A DNA stretch of 64,000 bases, taken from the NCBI GenBank assembly GCA_033297205.1, contig MU859105.1, positions 62,001 through 126,000 on the forward strand. The letters run 5' to 3'. Below, one piece after another: positions 1 through 11,030 of the stretch. Positions within the stretch are counted from its first letter, which is position 1; the number at the start of each line of letters is the position of its first letter. The notes below the pieces were generated by a model. That model searched no databases, had not been told where the DNA came from, and worked only from the letters and a program-made list of their open reading frames with translations. Position numbers and translations under genes: made by a program. The DNA comes from Pseudoneurospora amorphoporcata. Taxonomy: Eukaryota > Ascomycota > Sordariomycetes > Sordariales > Sordariaceae.

Positions 1-909
1 TGGATGATGTGTGTCTCATCCGCCAGCTTTCCAAGAAGAACGCCACAGATGGGGCTGATAGTTTCGACGCCGATCTCGACCGTGCCACTGGCGGTGACAA
101 CAGCGCGGGTGAGGACCTCTCTGGCAAGCTTAGCCGGGTTGTCCAGCTTACCGGTTTCTCTGACCCTGTCTATGCTGAGGCCTATGTCAAGGTTCACCAA
201 TTCGACATTGTACTAGACGTACTACTTGTCAACCAGACAACCGAAACCCTCCAGAATCTTACCGTCGAGTTCGCGACTCTCGGCGACCTCAAGGTTGTGG
301 AGAAGCCGACAAGCCAGAACCTCGGACCCCACGACTTCCACAATGTTCAGTGCACCATCAAGGTCTCCTCCACGGATACCGGTGTCATCTTTGGCAACGT
401 CGTGTATGAGGGTGCCCACTCTACTGATACCCACGTGGTCATTTTGAACGACCTGCATGTTGATATAATGGATTACATTCAGCCGGCCACCTGCACCGAG
501 ACCCAGTTCCGCACCATGTGGACCGAGTTTGAGTGGGAGAACAAGGTCAACATCAACAGCAAGGCGAAGAGCCTGCGTGAGTTCCTGGACCTGCTTATGG
601 CATCGACAAATATGAACTGCTTGACGCCCGAGGCCAGTCTCAAGGGAGATTGCCAGTTCTTGAGCGCCAATCTTTACGCAAGAAGCGTTTTCGGTAAGTT
701 TATGTTATCATTATCGATCTCTTTCAGAAACTGCATTGCTGACTTTCTCTCTCTTCACAGGCGAGGATGCCCTAGCAAACTTGAGCATCGAAAAGGAAGG
801 CGAAGACGGTCCCATTACCGGCTTCTTGAGGATACGCAGCAGATCACAAGGGTTGGCCCTCAGCCTTGGCTCCCTCAAGGCACTCAACAAGATTGGTTCT
901 GCCGCTTGA
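1..909 (+). CDS. sec26: Coatomer subunit beta (SEC26), 3' part of gene
   Basis: This is the C-terminal part of the beta subunit of the COPI coat, which drives retrograde Golgi-to-ER vesicle traffic. The gene starts before the window. The frame is open from the first bases. It encodes the beta-appendage region, with stretches such as VQLTGFSDPVYAEAY, NLTVEFATLGDLKV and TMWTEFEWENKV that are typical of coatomer beta. One intron at 694-760 (GTAAGT donor, CACAG acceptor) joins the two exons. The second exon, 761-909, ends in IGSAA and a TGA stop. Reading straight through the intron gives a false extension to about 977. The identification is firm from the family pattern; only the 5' limit is missing. 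Confidence 0.9.
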
Positions 910-2212
910 ACAGATTTTCTCTCCTTATAGATGAGATGAAAAAGATGATGTTTGGGGTGGTTGGGCGGGTTGTATAGCGATTAATTCCATCACTTGATAT
1001 TCTTTCCACCTTTACGTTTGTTCGGTTGTTGTTACGAGAATGTTTCCGTTACACATCATCTAGTCAGGGTCTATGTGGAAGAAAGCTTTTTGTCATTCCC
1101 TTTCCCTTTCTTTCCACTACTCCGAACGATCAAGAAGCAGTGGAAGGGTTTCTTTAACAAAACATAGGGTTCCTTACGGATGAGGAAGACAAAAGCAGAG
1201 AGGATGAACCCCAAAACAGGATGAGTTACGCAGACAAAAAAGATAAAGACAGATTCACTCACGAACTTCAAGCCTTCTGGAAACGGCTGGCCACAGTACA
1301 GTCATTGCAGTCATTGCAGTCATCAGTCGTCTTAGACAATCTTAAATCAGCATCCACATGAGGGTTGTGTTCTCATTCAAATCCAGTAACCCATCTGTTC
1401 ATCAACCGTTGATTCCGTCAACACCATTCCTTTTCCACCCGTATCCAACCCATCCATTCGTTCGTGTAATGATTATACAAAATGCCATATCCATCTCGAT
1501 GGGCAATTTCACCCTTTCTTATCCTATACAGATTAAATGATAGAGTGAACCGGTAGTAAGTACCAAATTATAAAGAAATATCAAGAATAAAGACGAAGAA
1601 AATGGGGTATAAGGTATCGTAAGCGTTTTCCAACCATTCCTCTTTTTCCGTTGAGTTGTTCCGCCATCAATCATGACATGTTAAAAAGAGCTGTGAAGCT
1701 GTTATTACCGTGATGGTTCTGTAGCGATGAGGTTGAAAGAATGAAATGGCGTAGACGAGCGTGTGCCATTTATTAGATTATAGATATTGTTGAGATCTCG
1801 AGCGAGATGTGGCTCATGGAGTGACCTATGAGGTATGGCCTCATCACGATATGAGGATTATGCTGCTGCCACGTTCTTTGGCGCCGGCGCCGTGTCGTGT
1901 GTCTCAATAAGTAAAAAGGGAGGACCAGACGGATGCCGGCCATTAAACCCATCATAACCTCCTCTACCGAGGCATCGTCTCAACCCGCCATAACTGTAAC
2001 GACAGAAAACGGTCCGTCGCAACATCTTCCTGCGGTCGGTGTCGACTAGAACTAGCCGTGACCGTGTTCGCCGTGCTCGTCGCAGGTTGTCGTTGTCGTC
2101 CTTGTCTCCTGGAGCTCCTGGCAGGGGAAAACCGAGGCGGAGGCGGAGGCGGTGCTGGGTTGCCAATAGCGGAAACTCTCTCGTCAAACTCCGCCGCTGG
2201 TTCACAATGTAA
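910..2212. other. Intergenic, 3' flanks of convergent genes
   Basis: The coatomer beta gene and the UBTD-like gene converge here, so this stretch holds both 3' untranslated regions. No ORF in it has coding character. The open frame at 1858-2241 on the minus strand is Arg- and Gly-rich and lies past the UBTD stop codon. Confidence 0.6.
1299..1325. repeat. 9-bp tandem repeat, three units
   Basis: The unit CAGTCATTG occurs twice exactly, followed by a third copy changed at the end (CAGTCATCA). It lies in noncoding sequence downstream of coatomer beta. Confidence 0.8.
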
Positions 2213-3740
2213 CTACCGATTGAAAACCAGGGCATTGACAATATTTCCTTGCTTCCAGCCTTGGTCGGGTAAGGTGGCTGTTTCCTTGAGGATCTTGCCC
2301 ATGTAGACTAGGCGGACTTTTTTGTCGGCGGAGAGCTGTTTTAAGGGTGGTTAGCTACTGTACTGCATTGCATGAAAAGAAAGAAGGAAAGGGGGGAATA
2401 AGGGGAAAAGAAGGAAAGGAAAAAAAACAAAAAAAAACAAACGTACCTTGGCCTTCTCGGCAACCTTCCTCCCCAGAACCCGAACCGAATCCCCCTTGTC
2501 AACTTGCACATTGACATCCTTGCTCCCATCACTCAACCTCGCGCGAACTGTGATCAAATCCTTGACGTTCACGACAGCCTTTCCCTTCTCCTCTCTCCTG
2601 GAGGAGGCCTCATCACCGGTTTCCAAAGCCTCCTGGCTACCTTCAGGACAAATCTCTCCATCAGTCACCACCGACATGGTACCCTTGGTATCCGTCGTAT
2701 CCGCGTATCCATCCTCTTCATCTCCAACTTCGGAGGCTTCGGAGGCCGGTTGACTGGCGGAGATGTTAATGGGGTCCGAAACAATGTGTTCCGGCAACGA
2801 GTAATAATTCCCCAGCGAATCGTACGCTCCTCCTTGCGCCAGGTCGCCGGTGGGTAAAGTGATTTCGGCGGCGGAGAGGATGGTTTGGGCTGTTGCTAGG
2901 GCTATTTGCCGGTCGTTATCCTCCTCATCATCCGCACCATCACTATGTCCCTGTCCTTCCCCTTCGTAGTCACTGGCTGCCGCAAGCGTTCCGTCACCGT
3001 TTTGGGCAGCAGCAGCAGCAGCATCCTGTGCCGTCTGATGCCACAAAATCTCGAGCGCCGCATGAATAGTCTGCCACACCTCCTGCCTGCCCGTGACTCT
3101 GGTGTCGAAGAACTCGGCCCGCTCGCGGTCCAGAGTGGCGCGCGTCCAGACTCGGTTCTCACTTACCCACTCGTGTCGTTTGAGGGGTTTGTTGATGTGT
3201 TGGGATAAGGGGTTTGTGTTCCGGAGGGAGGAGTGGCGGCGGTTTTCACGGTCTCCACGGTGCTGAGAAGAACGGCGACGGTGACTTCGTCGTCGTTGCT
3301 CTCGTTGTTGTTCTCGTGATTGTTGTTCTTGGTTTGAGTATGATGATGTTGTTGCCCCTACTACTGAAGGAGGGTGAGAAGAAAGGGGTTGTCGTCGGTC
3401 ATAGTCATCATTGGTTACTGAGCCGGCGCCTCCTATGCCGCGGAGTTGTGACCCTGCTGGTGTTCCGGCTGCTGTTGTGGGAGCTGGTGATGAGCCTTCC
3501 GGACCTCGACTTCGACTTACCCGACGGGCATTGTTGAGTGCTCGGGAAGAACCTGAGGTTCGGGATGCGCGGCTGCCGGCTGGGTAAGGGGCTGTTACGC
3601 CTTCTTCCTCGGAGGTTCTGGATATGCAGCAACCCTACAAGAGAAAGACGAAAGTACGAGTTAGAATAGACTTTTTGGTGAATTGGGATAGCATTGGAGA
3701 TTGAATTAACAGGATGGTAGATAGTCATGATACACACCAT
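2213..3740 (-). CDS. UBTD-type ubiquitin-like domain protein with N-myristoylation motif
   Basis: This is a homologue of the UBTD1/UBTD2 (DC-UbP) family, thought to link ubiquitin-conjugating and deconjugating enzymes. Exon 1 is only the ATG (3738-3740). An intron at 3635-3737 (GTGTGT donor, CTAAC branch site, TTGTAG acceptor) leads to exon 2 (2447-3634). A second intron at 2336-2446 leads to exon 3 (2213-2335). The protein has 437 residues. It begins MGCCISR, a myristoylation and palmitoylation signal like that of animal UBTD proteins. A disordered Ser/Arg/Gln region follows. Then comes the UBTD N-terminal domain, including RAEFFDTRVTGRQEVW, ALATAQTILSAAEITLP and YDSLGNYYSLP. The C-terminal ubiquitin-like fold runs from about residue 360 to the end (VRLVYMGKILKE). 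The ATG-only exon is inferred from the conserved MGxC start and good splice signals; other frames at that point do not continue. Confidence 0.85.
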
Positions 3741-5632
3741 TTTGGTTTCTTTCTTTCTTTTTTGAGATGGAAGATGGTTGCGAGTATGCCGCGAAGTCCA
3801 AAAAGGGTTTATCTCTTTCTCTCTCTCGCTCTTTCTCTCGGAGATTTTGCATATCCTAACTGATATATTTAGGTTTATCCACCTTTCCCTCCCCCCTTTT
3901 TGTTCTTTCTTCCCTTTGCCTGATCTCACAGACAGGGAGACCCTTCAACAAGTCTTTGACTGTTTTCACTCGTCTGTCTGCCTAGGTGCCACCGCTCTCA
4001 CTCGGGGGTTATTCCAGTCGCCTAGATAGCCAGTTCATGACGGCCCGGGCCGGCGATTGGCCTTGAAGACGCCAACGAATAGGTTGTTTCGGTTTCGCAA
4101 CGCGCAGTAGGCCCGTTTGAGAGTTTTGCGCCGGTTCGGGAAAAAAAATGTGAGATAAAAAAAGGAAACACGAGGCGGTATGCAAGCCAGGTGCCGGAAG
4201 TGGATGTGTTCCCCTGAATGGAGGCGTCGTATCGTCCCGTTCCGTCTCCTTCTCGAACGTCTTACTTGCTGCCGAATGGGTCCTGCGGCCAGTTACCTCC
4301 GGATCTTCCCTTACCCCCTTTAAGTCGGCAGTTTATTGACGCCTGGTCCTTTGGAGGGTGAACCGAAAAGAGCCAAAAAGGTTATGAGGCAAAAGGTGCT
4401 GTCAAAGTCGAGTTGGTTGTTAAGTTGACGACTCTTTGTCCCTTTCCTCTCGAGTGTTAAAAAGTTCCTCCGATGCTGCACGTCTCGCTTTCGGCAGGCA
4501 GGCACTTGTGCCCTGGTGTGTTTGATGCTAGGGTGAACCCCCCGCAGGCAGATCTGTTGCGCGGGGTTTATACCCTGTAGGGGTCTCCCGGTCCCTGACT
4601 AAAGTTGCTGATGCGCGGGCTGCTAGCGTAGTCCAGCCGAGTCTGGGGCTGCTAAGTTCCTTGCTAGGGCGTTCCCGTCCTGGGTGTTCTCGCGGTGAGA
4701 GGGAGCTTCGTTTCACTCCCTTGAAGGGTCCGGGGATGGTGGTTGGTGGTTGGCGGTGTCTCAGATTGTACACAGCCCGTTGACTGGTCGAGAGAATTCA
4801 AGCTTCTGATAATGTTAGGAACAGTGAAATCAAAATTGGAGAAGAATGGAGTTCTAGATTTTAAGTCATCCCTTTACGACGTCGGGGTAAGGGAAGGGAT
4901 GGCGGTATGGATGAGTGGATAGAGGAAATGTGCCAGACTAGGACTACCTTAGGTAAACAAACTTCATGACGAATGCGTGCGAAACTTCAGGACAAGTTCA
5001 TGACACGAACGGAGAATGACGTTTGAGGGGGGCTTTTGTCATTGTGATGCGATCCCGCCCCGTCACACTGCTGGCCCGGTAAGATCATGGCAAGCTAGGG
5101 GGTGAGCTCTGCCGTTATTTAAAAGCCCGAGCTCCCGTCCCGCCATCCGTCTCCAATTCCCTGACCTGACGATCGGATCTGGTCGCAGATCCCCTTGACT
5201 AAATCCGTCTTTTCCGACATCAACGAGGTGGCCGAACAGCCCACCCAAGTTGAGGATATCATCCGTTCATTACTGATATGGCTCATATCAAGAGGTCTGG
5301 CGCAGTGACAAGGCCATAACTGCCTTTCTCCGCAGGATATTTACACGGCGCTATTGGAGTACAGACCCGATGACGCCCACTTACAGGCTCTTTTTAGTGA
5401 TGGAGCTTGGTGCTACGCTCGCTTCACTGCAATGCTTGCATTAGCTCTGCGAGAGGTACCATAGGGCACCTGAGCATATGGCAAGTCAGGCCACCAGGTG
5501 AAAGATGGTTTTGCGCGGACGCATCGTCAAGTGATCTTTTGGGGAACGCCACAAGAAACGACAAACCGTGATCTAACTGATAAACAGGCTGACCAAGGCG
5601 ATGAACCTGCCGCTTTCTGAGCGACCTTTCCT
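3741..5632. other. Intergenic, 1.9 kb, upstream of the UBTD-like gene
   Basis: This contains the promoter of the UBTD-like gene, with a long CT-rich tract on the plus strand at about 3740-3930, and the 3' flank of dim-5. No gene was recognised. Small open frames near 4320-4773 start with non-ATG codons and match nothing I know. Confidence 0.5.
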
Positions 5633-6721
5633 TCACCATAGATAGCCTCTGCACTTGGCAGTTCCACAGAGACATTTTGTCATCTCCGAGATCTTTGAGG
5701 GGTCATGCGCGTCGCTCTCCAGCTCCGTCAGTCCGTTGACATAGTCGAATGTCAACTCGGTCCCTTTGGGAATGTCTTTGATGGCGAATAAGGCCAGGTC
5801 GTGAATATGTTTGTCGGCGTGGTCGCCCACCCGCGCAAAAATGGCCATATTGGGATCACAGCTGTGGTTGATGAACCTAGTAGGTCCACTCATATACTCG
5901 CCGTCGACCTCCAACGGCTGCCCGGCCAGCAGGGGATCTAGCGAATCCGGGTCGGAAAACTTATCGAGGGCGAACAAGTAAACATCCTTCCGCCTGGCAA
6001 TAGTTGACTCTGCCCGTCGCCGGTCGGCCTCCTCGCTAGTAATGATTTCGCCCAAGTACCGGTCGACGAACTGTCCCCTCTTGATGTTAACGGGACACTT
6101 GACGCCCCAGCCCCTATCTTTTGTTCTAAAGATCTGTAAGGGCACCGTCCGGCCACGCTCCACTACTCGATTTGGGCAATCCTTGGAGCAGGCGCAACCC
6201 TCATGGCACTCGTAGATGGGTTCCTGGGATTGCAAGACTCTATCTCGCAATAGACCCTTTTTGGCTCCTTGGGAGTAGTAGGCAAACCGCTTCTTCCGGG
6301 TATATGGATCGGCTTCCTCGTCGCTATCTGGCGCCATTTCGTCGAGACACTCACATGTCGAGTACATGCACTCTTCGTCGCTGGCGCAGGAACAGCCCAC
6401 TCGGAAGGATTGGTCGGCGACAGGGACGTTTTTGCCTATTACCGAGTGGTCGATAAATCGGAAGCTGGGGTTGAGGAAGGCATCGTCTTCCTTGTTGGTG
6501 ATGGAGATGGGAAGCTCAGTATGGGTTGCGAAGGATCGGATCTGGCACCAGTGGCAGTTCCTTTTCTCTGCCGGGTTGGCCTGGCGCATCGAAGCCAAGT
6601 CAGCACACATTCATCGAGACATTCAGTGTAGATTTCCAATTCTTGATGGAGGGGATGGACGACGGCAACTTACATCTGGCTTCCCATGGTTGAAGAAATG
6701 AGGACGGAAAGCTTTCTCCAT
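5633..6721 (-). CDS. dim-5: Histone H3 lysine-9 methyltransferase DIM-5 (SUV39/KMT1 type)
   Basis: This enzyme puts the trimethyl mark on H3K9 that, in Neurospora, directs HP1 binding and DNA methylation at RIP-mutated sequence. Exon 1 (6674-6721) encodes MEKAFRPHFFNHGKPD. An intron at 6581-6673 (GTAAGT donor, CGCCAG acceptor) leads to exon 2 (5633-6580). The product is 331 residues, the family length. The nine pre-SET cysteines are present at 79, 81, 87, 92, 94, 141, 145, 147 and 151. The SET domain carries RFINHSCDPN at 251-260 and ELTFDY at 291-296. The post-SET cysteines are at 319, 321 and 326 (CLCGTAKC). Everything needed for activity is intact. The start at MEKAF is chosen because the joined exons give the known family N-terminus; the ATG inside the intron-exon region (MCADL) is not used. 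Confidence 0.96.
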
Positions 6722-7136
6722 CTTTGCGTTAAGTCGACTTTGATTTGGTACAATGATATCTGAGATCTGTTCCGCTCTGGGAGGGTTTCGGAATGCTGGT
6801 CGCGGTCCTGGGAGCTGTGCGCGTCTTGAGGAAGATGGTTCAAATTGGAAGTGACCGAGACGCGAATTCCCGTGAAGACGAGAAGACATGGGTCCCAGCT
6901 TTGGCGGGCTGAGCACCGTTGCGGGGAGTGCGGGGAGTGGCTATACTGTAATGGCTACAGTGGCGGGTGCCGCTGTGGATTTGGGGCACAAACCCCTGAA
7001 CCCCACCTGCAAAGAAACCGTGACAATCACCTCAACATTTCTGGAAGCAAGAGTCCCGTCAGTTTTACTGCTATTTGGATCCTCGACTTCTCATCCGATC
7101 CAACTTTTCAGTTGCTACCTTGTATCTACCTCTACC
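6722..7136. other. Intergenic, dim-5 promoter
   Basis: Short region upstream of dim-5 and downstream of the dehydrogenase gene. Small overlapping plus-strand frames here lack coding features. Confidence 0.55.
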
Positions 7137-8486
7137 TCAAACGCTGTTCGAGTTCCACACTTTCACAACAGCCCCCGCCGCAACTCCAGCTGAGCTCGAC
7201 TGCAGCGCGAGACGGATGACATTCAACGCCTGGCTGCCCAAGAAGACGGGCGCCTTGAGCCTCTGAGCCTCCTCAACCGCCGCAAAAAGACCATCAGCAA
7301 CCTCCTTGAGACTCGTTTCACTTTCGGCAGCACTCCACCCCTCCGTCGCCTTGCCCTCCCGGAAAGCCCTGATAATACTCGGCCCATACTTCTTCAACAT
7401 CTGACTTCCTCCCGCCGCGTTGATACACAGGTCAAATACCTGATCGAGGTCCAGCCCAACCTTGTCCGCGAAGGCCAAAGACTCGGCCGCTGAGCAAAGC
7501 AATATGCCCTTCAACAGTCCGATCACCAGCGCCAGCCTCTCCTCGTCACTCCCGGCCGCCCCTTGAACCGGTCCAACCTTGCCCTTGCCTTCGGCATACA
7601 ACCGTACCAACCCACTGTCGTCGTCCGCCCCGTATCCCTTTCCTACGGCGGAAAAGTAGACCTGCTCGGCCACGCTCGTCATCAGCGTGGGGAACCCGCT
7701 CCTCCTGGCCTCGGCCGTGATGATGCTGGTATCCTTGACAATGATCACGGTTGCGCTCGCAACCGGCTGATAGTTTGTCAACATCCTTGGCGTCCGGTGC
7801 TCAAACATCCAGTTCCACGCATCCGAGTTGAGCACGGCCTCGTTCGTCTTTGCCAGGTCCAGTCCCAGATGAGTGGCAAATCCCATGGCCTCGCTCGCCG
7901 CGAGAATCTGCACCGCCGCGAGCACTTGGTGCACCATCTTCATGTTACTGCCGGCGCCGATGCCGCCCTGGACAATGTACAGCTTGGCCGGGTCCGCCAG
8001 CTCTTCCAGGAGCGGTTTGGACTTGCCAAGGGCCTCTTCAGAGGGCACGCCCGCCATGATGGAAAGGGTGCCGTCGGCGGCGCGGGCGGCACCGCCAGAG
8101 ACAGGGCAGTCGATCAGATGGATGTCCGGGCGGCCAATGGCGGAGAGCTGCTTGGCAAGAGATTGGACATAGTCACAAGGGACGGTGGAGCAGAGGAGGA
8201 GGACCGCTCCTTGGGGCAGAGCCAGAGCGGCGGCGTTTGGCCCGTCGATGAGCACAGCTTGGGCTTGTTGGGCAGTGGCGACCATGCAGACGCAGCACGG
8301 CTTGTCGGCCACGGCCGAGGCCGGTGTGGTGGCCGTGAGACCGCCGGCGGACGTGAACTTTTCTAGGGTTGGGGGCCAGACGTCGAAGCCGGTTACCGGG
8401 TAGCCTTGCTTGATGAGGTGAGTGGCCATGCCGAAGCCCATGGCCCCGAGGCCGATGAAGGCCACAGGTTGCTTTGTGTCCGACAT
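7137..8486 (-). CDS. 3-hydroxyisobutyrate/L-threonate dehydrogenase-like protein with duplicated C-terminal domain
   Basis: This is an NAD(P)-dependent beta-hydroxyacid dehydrogenase, encoded in one exon of 449 residues. The Rossmann motif is GLGAMG (12-17). The substrate loop is DCPVSGG (126-132). The catalytic lysine is K183 in GAGSNMKMVHQ. The later WMFEHR and GYGADDDSG stretches resemble bacterial L-threonate/erythronate dehydrogenases (LtnD/OtnD) more than valine-pathway enzymes. Usual members have about 300 residues. Here a second helical domain follows residue 310 or so (SAAESLAFADKVGLDLDQVF, then AAGGSQ), so the C-terminal dimerisation domain appears duplicated. It is transcribed away from the aldolase gene, 953 bp distant, and sits at the edge of the C4-sugar gene group. 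The substrate is not known; threonate or another C4 acid is an inference. Confidence 0.82.
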   Translation of the reverse strand: MSDTKQPVAFIGLGAMGFGMATHLIKQGYPVTGFDVWPPTLEKFTSAGGLTATTPASAVADKPCCVCMVATAQQAQAVLIDGPNAAALALPQGAVLLLCSTVPCDYVQSLAKQLSAIGRPDIHLIDCPVSGGAARAADGTLSIMAGVPSEEALGKSKPLLEELADPAKLYIVQGGIGAGSNMKMVHQVLAAVQILAASEAMGFATHLGLDLAKTNEAVLNSDAWNWMFEHRTPRMLTNYQPVASATVIIVKDTSIITAEARRSGFPTLMTSVAEQVYFSAVGKGYGADDDSGLVRLYAEGKGKVGPVQGAAGSDEERLALVIGLLKGILLCSAAESLAFADKVGLDLDQVFDLCINAAGGSQMLKKYGPSIIRAFREGKATEGWSAAESETSLKEVADGLFAAVEEAQRLKAPVFLGSQALNVIRLALQSSSAGVAAGAVVKVWNSNSV

Positions 8487-9439
8487 GATGTTCTGGGTTT
8501 GACTCGATGAATGGGCGGACTGTTAGTGAGTGAGCAGTGATGAGTGAGTGTTGGGTTGCTCCGAAGTAGGGAAGGGTCGCTGTGTAAGGGTCTGTCTTGG
8601 TCAATGTGTCTCGTAAAGGTGAGTATGGTAAGCTAGTCGTCTAAGCAACTGCCACTCTTTTGCGGAGTTTCGATTCCCCATACTTAGGGGAAGCCGACCT
8701 TCCCCCACGGCGAGAACGTCATTACGTTTTCTTGCAAGCCGAACAGGCCGTTTCCGGGTGGATAACAACATGGCATGATCCACCGGTCTTACACCGAGAC
8801 CTGGCTATAAGCCGCTCCTCCTTCTCACCCCGCCCGCGCCTAAATGTCAAAGATTTAAGCCACGAGGTGATCTTCAGCCAGCTGACTTTTCCCTTTCTCC
8901 ATGGCGCTGACAGGAAGCCAATTTAGCAACTGGGGGTAGTTCCCCCTCAGGGAAAGTGTCACGTAAGGTACGTACTGCGTCACCAATTAGGCTAAAAGAG
9001 TTGCATAACATCCAAACTCGATCGGGGTCAAGTCGGGGTTTCGGCTTGGCAATTTGGGGTCAAGTTGGGGGTCATGCCATCAATGGACTAATTGCCCGCC
9101 TCGGTTTGCCCAATCCGGAACTTGTCGATGACATCCTCCAACTCGGCAACACTGTGGAAGGATAAACTATTCCCGAAACTTGGCTGCTGGCTAATCACGG
9201 CTCTTGTGAGTGCTGCCTATTTTTGTAGTCGACCTCACTTGTGAGGACAGGAGAGGCAACTTTTGTCAGTGACAGAAGCACCTTCCATCCGCCTCAGCAT
9301 AACCAGACAGACCACAACAACTTGTTGTCTGCTCTACCAAGCCCATCTTGGTTCTTGCTTTCACTTAGCTCCCGTCTTTTTCTTTCTTTCCTTGTGAAAC
9401 ACCATACCAAAGTCAACACCAAGAAGAATAACAGCAAAC
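8487..9439. promoter_or_regulatory. Divergent intergenic region between dehydrogenase and aldolase genes
   Basis: This region must hold both promoters. An AAGGTACGTAC element occurs near 8975. A CT-rich leader at about 9340-9400, followed by ACAGCAAACATGG, precedes the aldolase start. No gene was seen. Confidence 0.45.
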
Positions 9440-10306
9440 ATGGGCCGCCCACCCCTCTCCGAGAACCGGACCATGTCCATCCTCAACAAGGCCAAAGCCG
9501 GCGGCTACGCCGTGCCGGGCATGTGCTGCTACAACATCGAGTCCATCATCGCGACCGTCAAGGCAGCCGAGGCCGCCAAATCCCCAGCCATGGTCCTCCT
9601 CTTCCCCTGGGCCATCCAGTACGCGGGCGACTCGCTCGTCAAAGCCGCGGCCGACGCCGCTCACAGCGCATCTGTGCCCGTCTCCCTGCACCTGGACCAC
9701 GCGCAGACACCCGAGCTGGTGCGCCGCGCCGCTGACATCCCCGACGGCTTCGACAGCATCATGTGCGACATGAGCCACTACGAGAAGGAAGAGAACCTCA
9801 AGCTCACGGCCGAGCTGGTGCAGTACTGCCACGAGCGAGGCATCGCCGCCGAGGCGGAGCCTGGGCGCATCGAGGGCGGCGAGGACGGCGTGGCGGAGAC
9901 GGCGGACTTGGAGGGGCTTCTGACTACTCCCGAGGAGGCTGAGGAGTTTGTCAACACGGGTATTGACATGTTGGCTCCCGCGTTTGGAAACGTGCATGGA
10001 GAGTATGGTCCCAGGGGAATTCAGTTGGAGTATGATCGTCTGCAGGCCATCAACGAGCGGGTGGGTGAGAGGGTCAGGATTGTGTTGCATGGTGCGGACC
10101 CCTTTGATGAGGAGATTTTCAGGAAGTGCATGGCTGGTGGTGTGACCAAGGTCAATATCAACAAGGGCATGAACAATCACTATGCGAGGGTCCAGAAGGA
10201 GATGGAGGGGAAGCCGTTGACGAGTGTGATCGAGGCTGGCACGAAGGCGATGCAGGAGGCTATTGAGCAGTATATGCATTGGCTGGGGAGTGCTGGAAAG
10301 GCTTGA
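9440..10306 (+). CDS. Class II (zinc) ketose-bisphosphate aldolase, GatY/KbaY-like
   Basis: This is a metal-dependent aldolase of 288 residues in a single exon. It would cleave a phosphorylated ketose to dihydroxyacetone phosphate and an aldehyde. The HLDHAQ motif at 84-89 supplies the catalytic aspartate (D86) and a zinc ligand (H87). Further zinc ligands are H186 in GNVHGEYG and H217 in VLHGADP. VNINKG at about 230 is the phosphate-binding strand. It is shorter than glycolytic fungal fructose-bisphosphate aldolase (about 360 residues) and closer to bacterial tagatose-bisphosphate or related aldolases. HGADP in place of the usual HGGSG suggests an altered substrate. It sits between the threonate-type dehydrogenase and the triosephosphate isomerase paralogue, so a role in C4-sugar breakdown is plausible but not shown. 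Confidence 0.85.
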   Translation: MGRPPLSENRTMSILNKAKAGGYAVPGMCCYNIESIIATVKAAEAAKSPAMVLLFPWAIQYAGDSLVKAAADAAHSASVPVSLHLDHAQTPELVRRAADIPDGFDSIMCDMSHYEKEENLKLTAELVQYCHERGIAAEAEPGRIEGGEDGVAETADLEGLLTTPEEAEEFVNTGIDMLAPAFGNVHGEYGPRGIQLEYDRLQAINERVGERVRIVLHGADPFDEEIFRKCMAGGVTKVNINKGMNNHYARVQKEMEGKPLTSVIEAGTKAMQEAIEQYMHWLGSAGKA

Positions 10307-11030
10307 TAGTTTCTTTAGATGTTTCTTCCACGACAGAAAAAGCATGAGACAGTCTGATGAGCTTCGCGTCAACCTTCCAAGTTCCTTCGAAGGCCAGTGA
10401 CATCCCATCATCTCCTTAATCTCTTGCCAATGAGAAAGGGTTAGGGTTTTACCAGCGCTTCCAACCCCTGAATAGCTTCAACCTTTTATCCCCACTTCAT
10501 CCCACTCACAGCTGCCTATACATTTGACTTTTTCCGATAACCCTCCAACCAGCACACTCTAGTGGAAATAACCTACTTTTCTGAACCTGCTTTCAACAAA
10601 CCAGTCGGCTCAGAGCGTTGGTCAAGTGAAGATTCCAAAGTCGCATAATTATAAAAAGAGCCGAATCGTCAGTTGCTCATCCGTATACGGCGACAGCTGT
10701 GAATGATGTAAAGGGCGTTTTATAGTCATCAAAAGCAATCTGAAAATGACGATAATGTGGTTTCGGCGAGGATAGAAGAACAAGGGCCGTTAAGGTGATG
10801 AACGGTCAACTGCATTAGACCGGTTAGTATTTCCTTCTTCTTTTTTTCCCCACTAGGTCGCTCAAACCTTCATGTCAATAGTTCACGAATCAACATTGAT
10901 TCATGAACATTTATGAATCACCAACCCGATACAAATTCTTGAGCATGGCAATTAACAATGACCACTACGAGACACTCGTCTCATATTGGTCTTGTGCATC
11001 CAGAACTTGTCCACCCCTCTTTTTGAAGGT
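10307..11030. other. Intergenic, convergent 3' flanks
   Basis: Lies between the convergent aldolase and isomerase genes. No coding feature was seen. Confidence 0.55.

Noticed and set aside
1858..2241. 127-codon minus-strand frame after the UBTD-like gene
   Set aside because: It overlaps the last exon in another frame and lies mostly in the 3' untranslated region.
4528..4773. 81-codon minus-strand frame, Pro/Arg-rich, looked at as a possible retroelement relic
   Set aside because: Its first codon is GTG, there is no reverse transcriptase or other element sequence nearby, and no match could be named.
7563..8366. 267-codon plus-strand frame across the dehydrogenase gene
   Set aside because: Antisense shadow of a clear dehydrogenase; no protein features.
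9413..10411. 332-codon minus-strand frame across the aldolase gene
   Set aside because: It lies antisense to a gene with intact zinc-binding and catalytic motifs. Open antisense frames are expected where codons end mostly in C or G.
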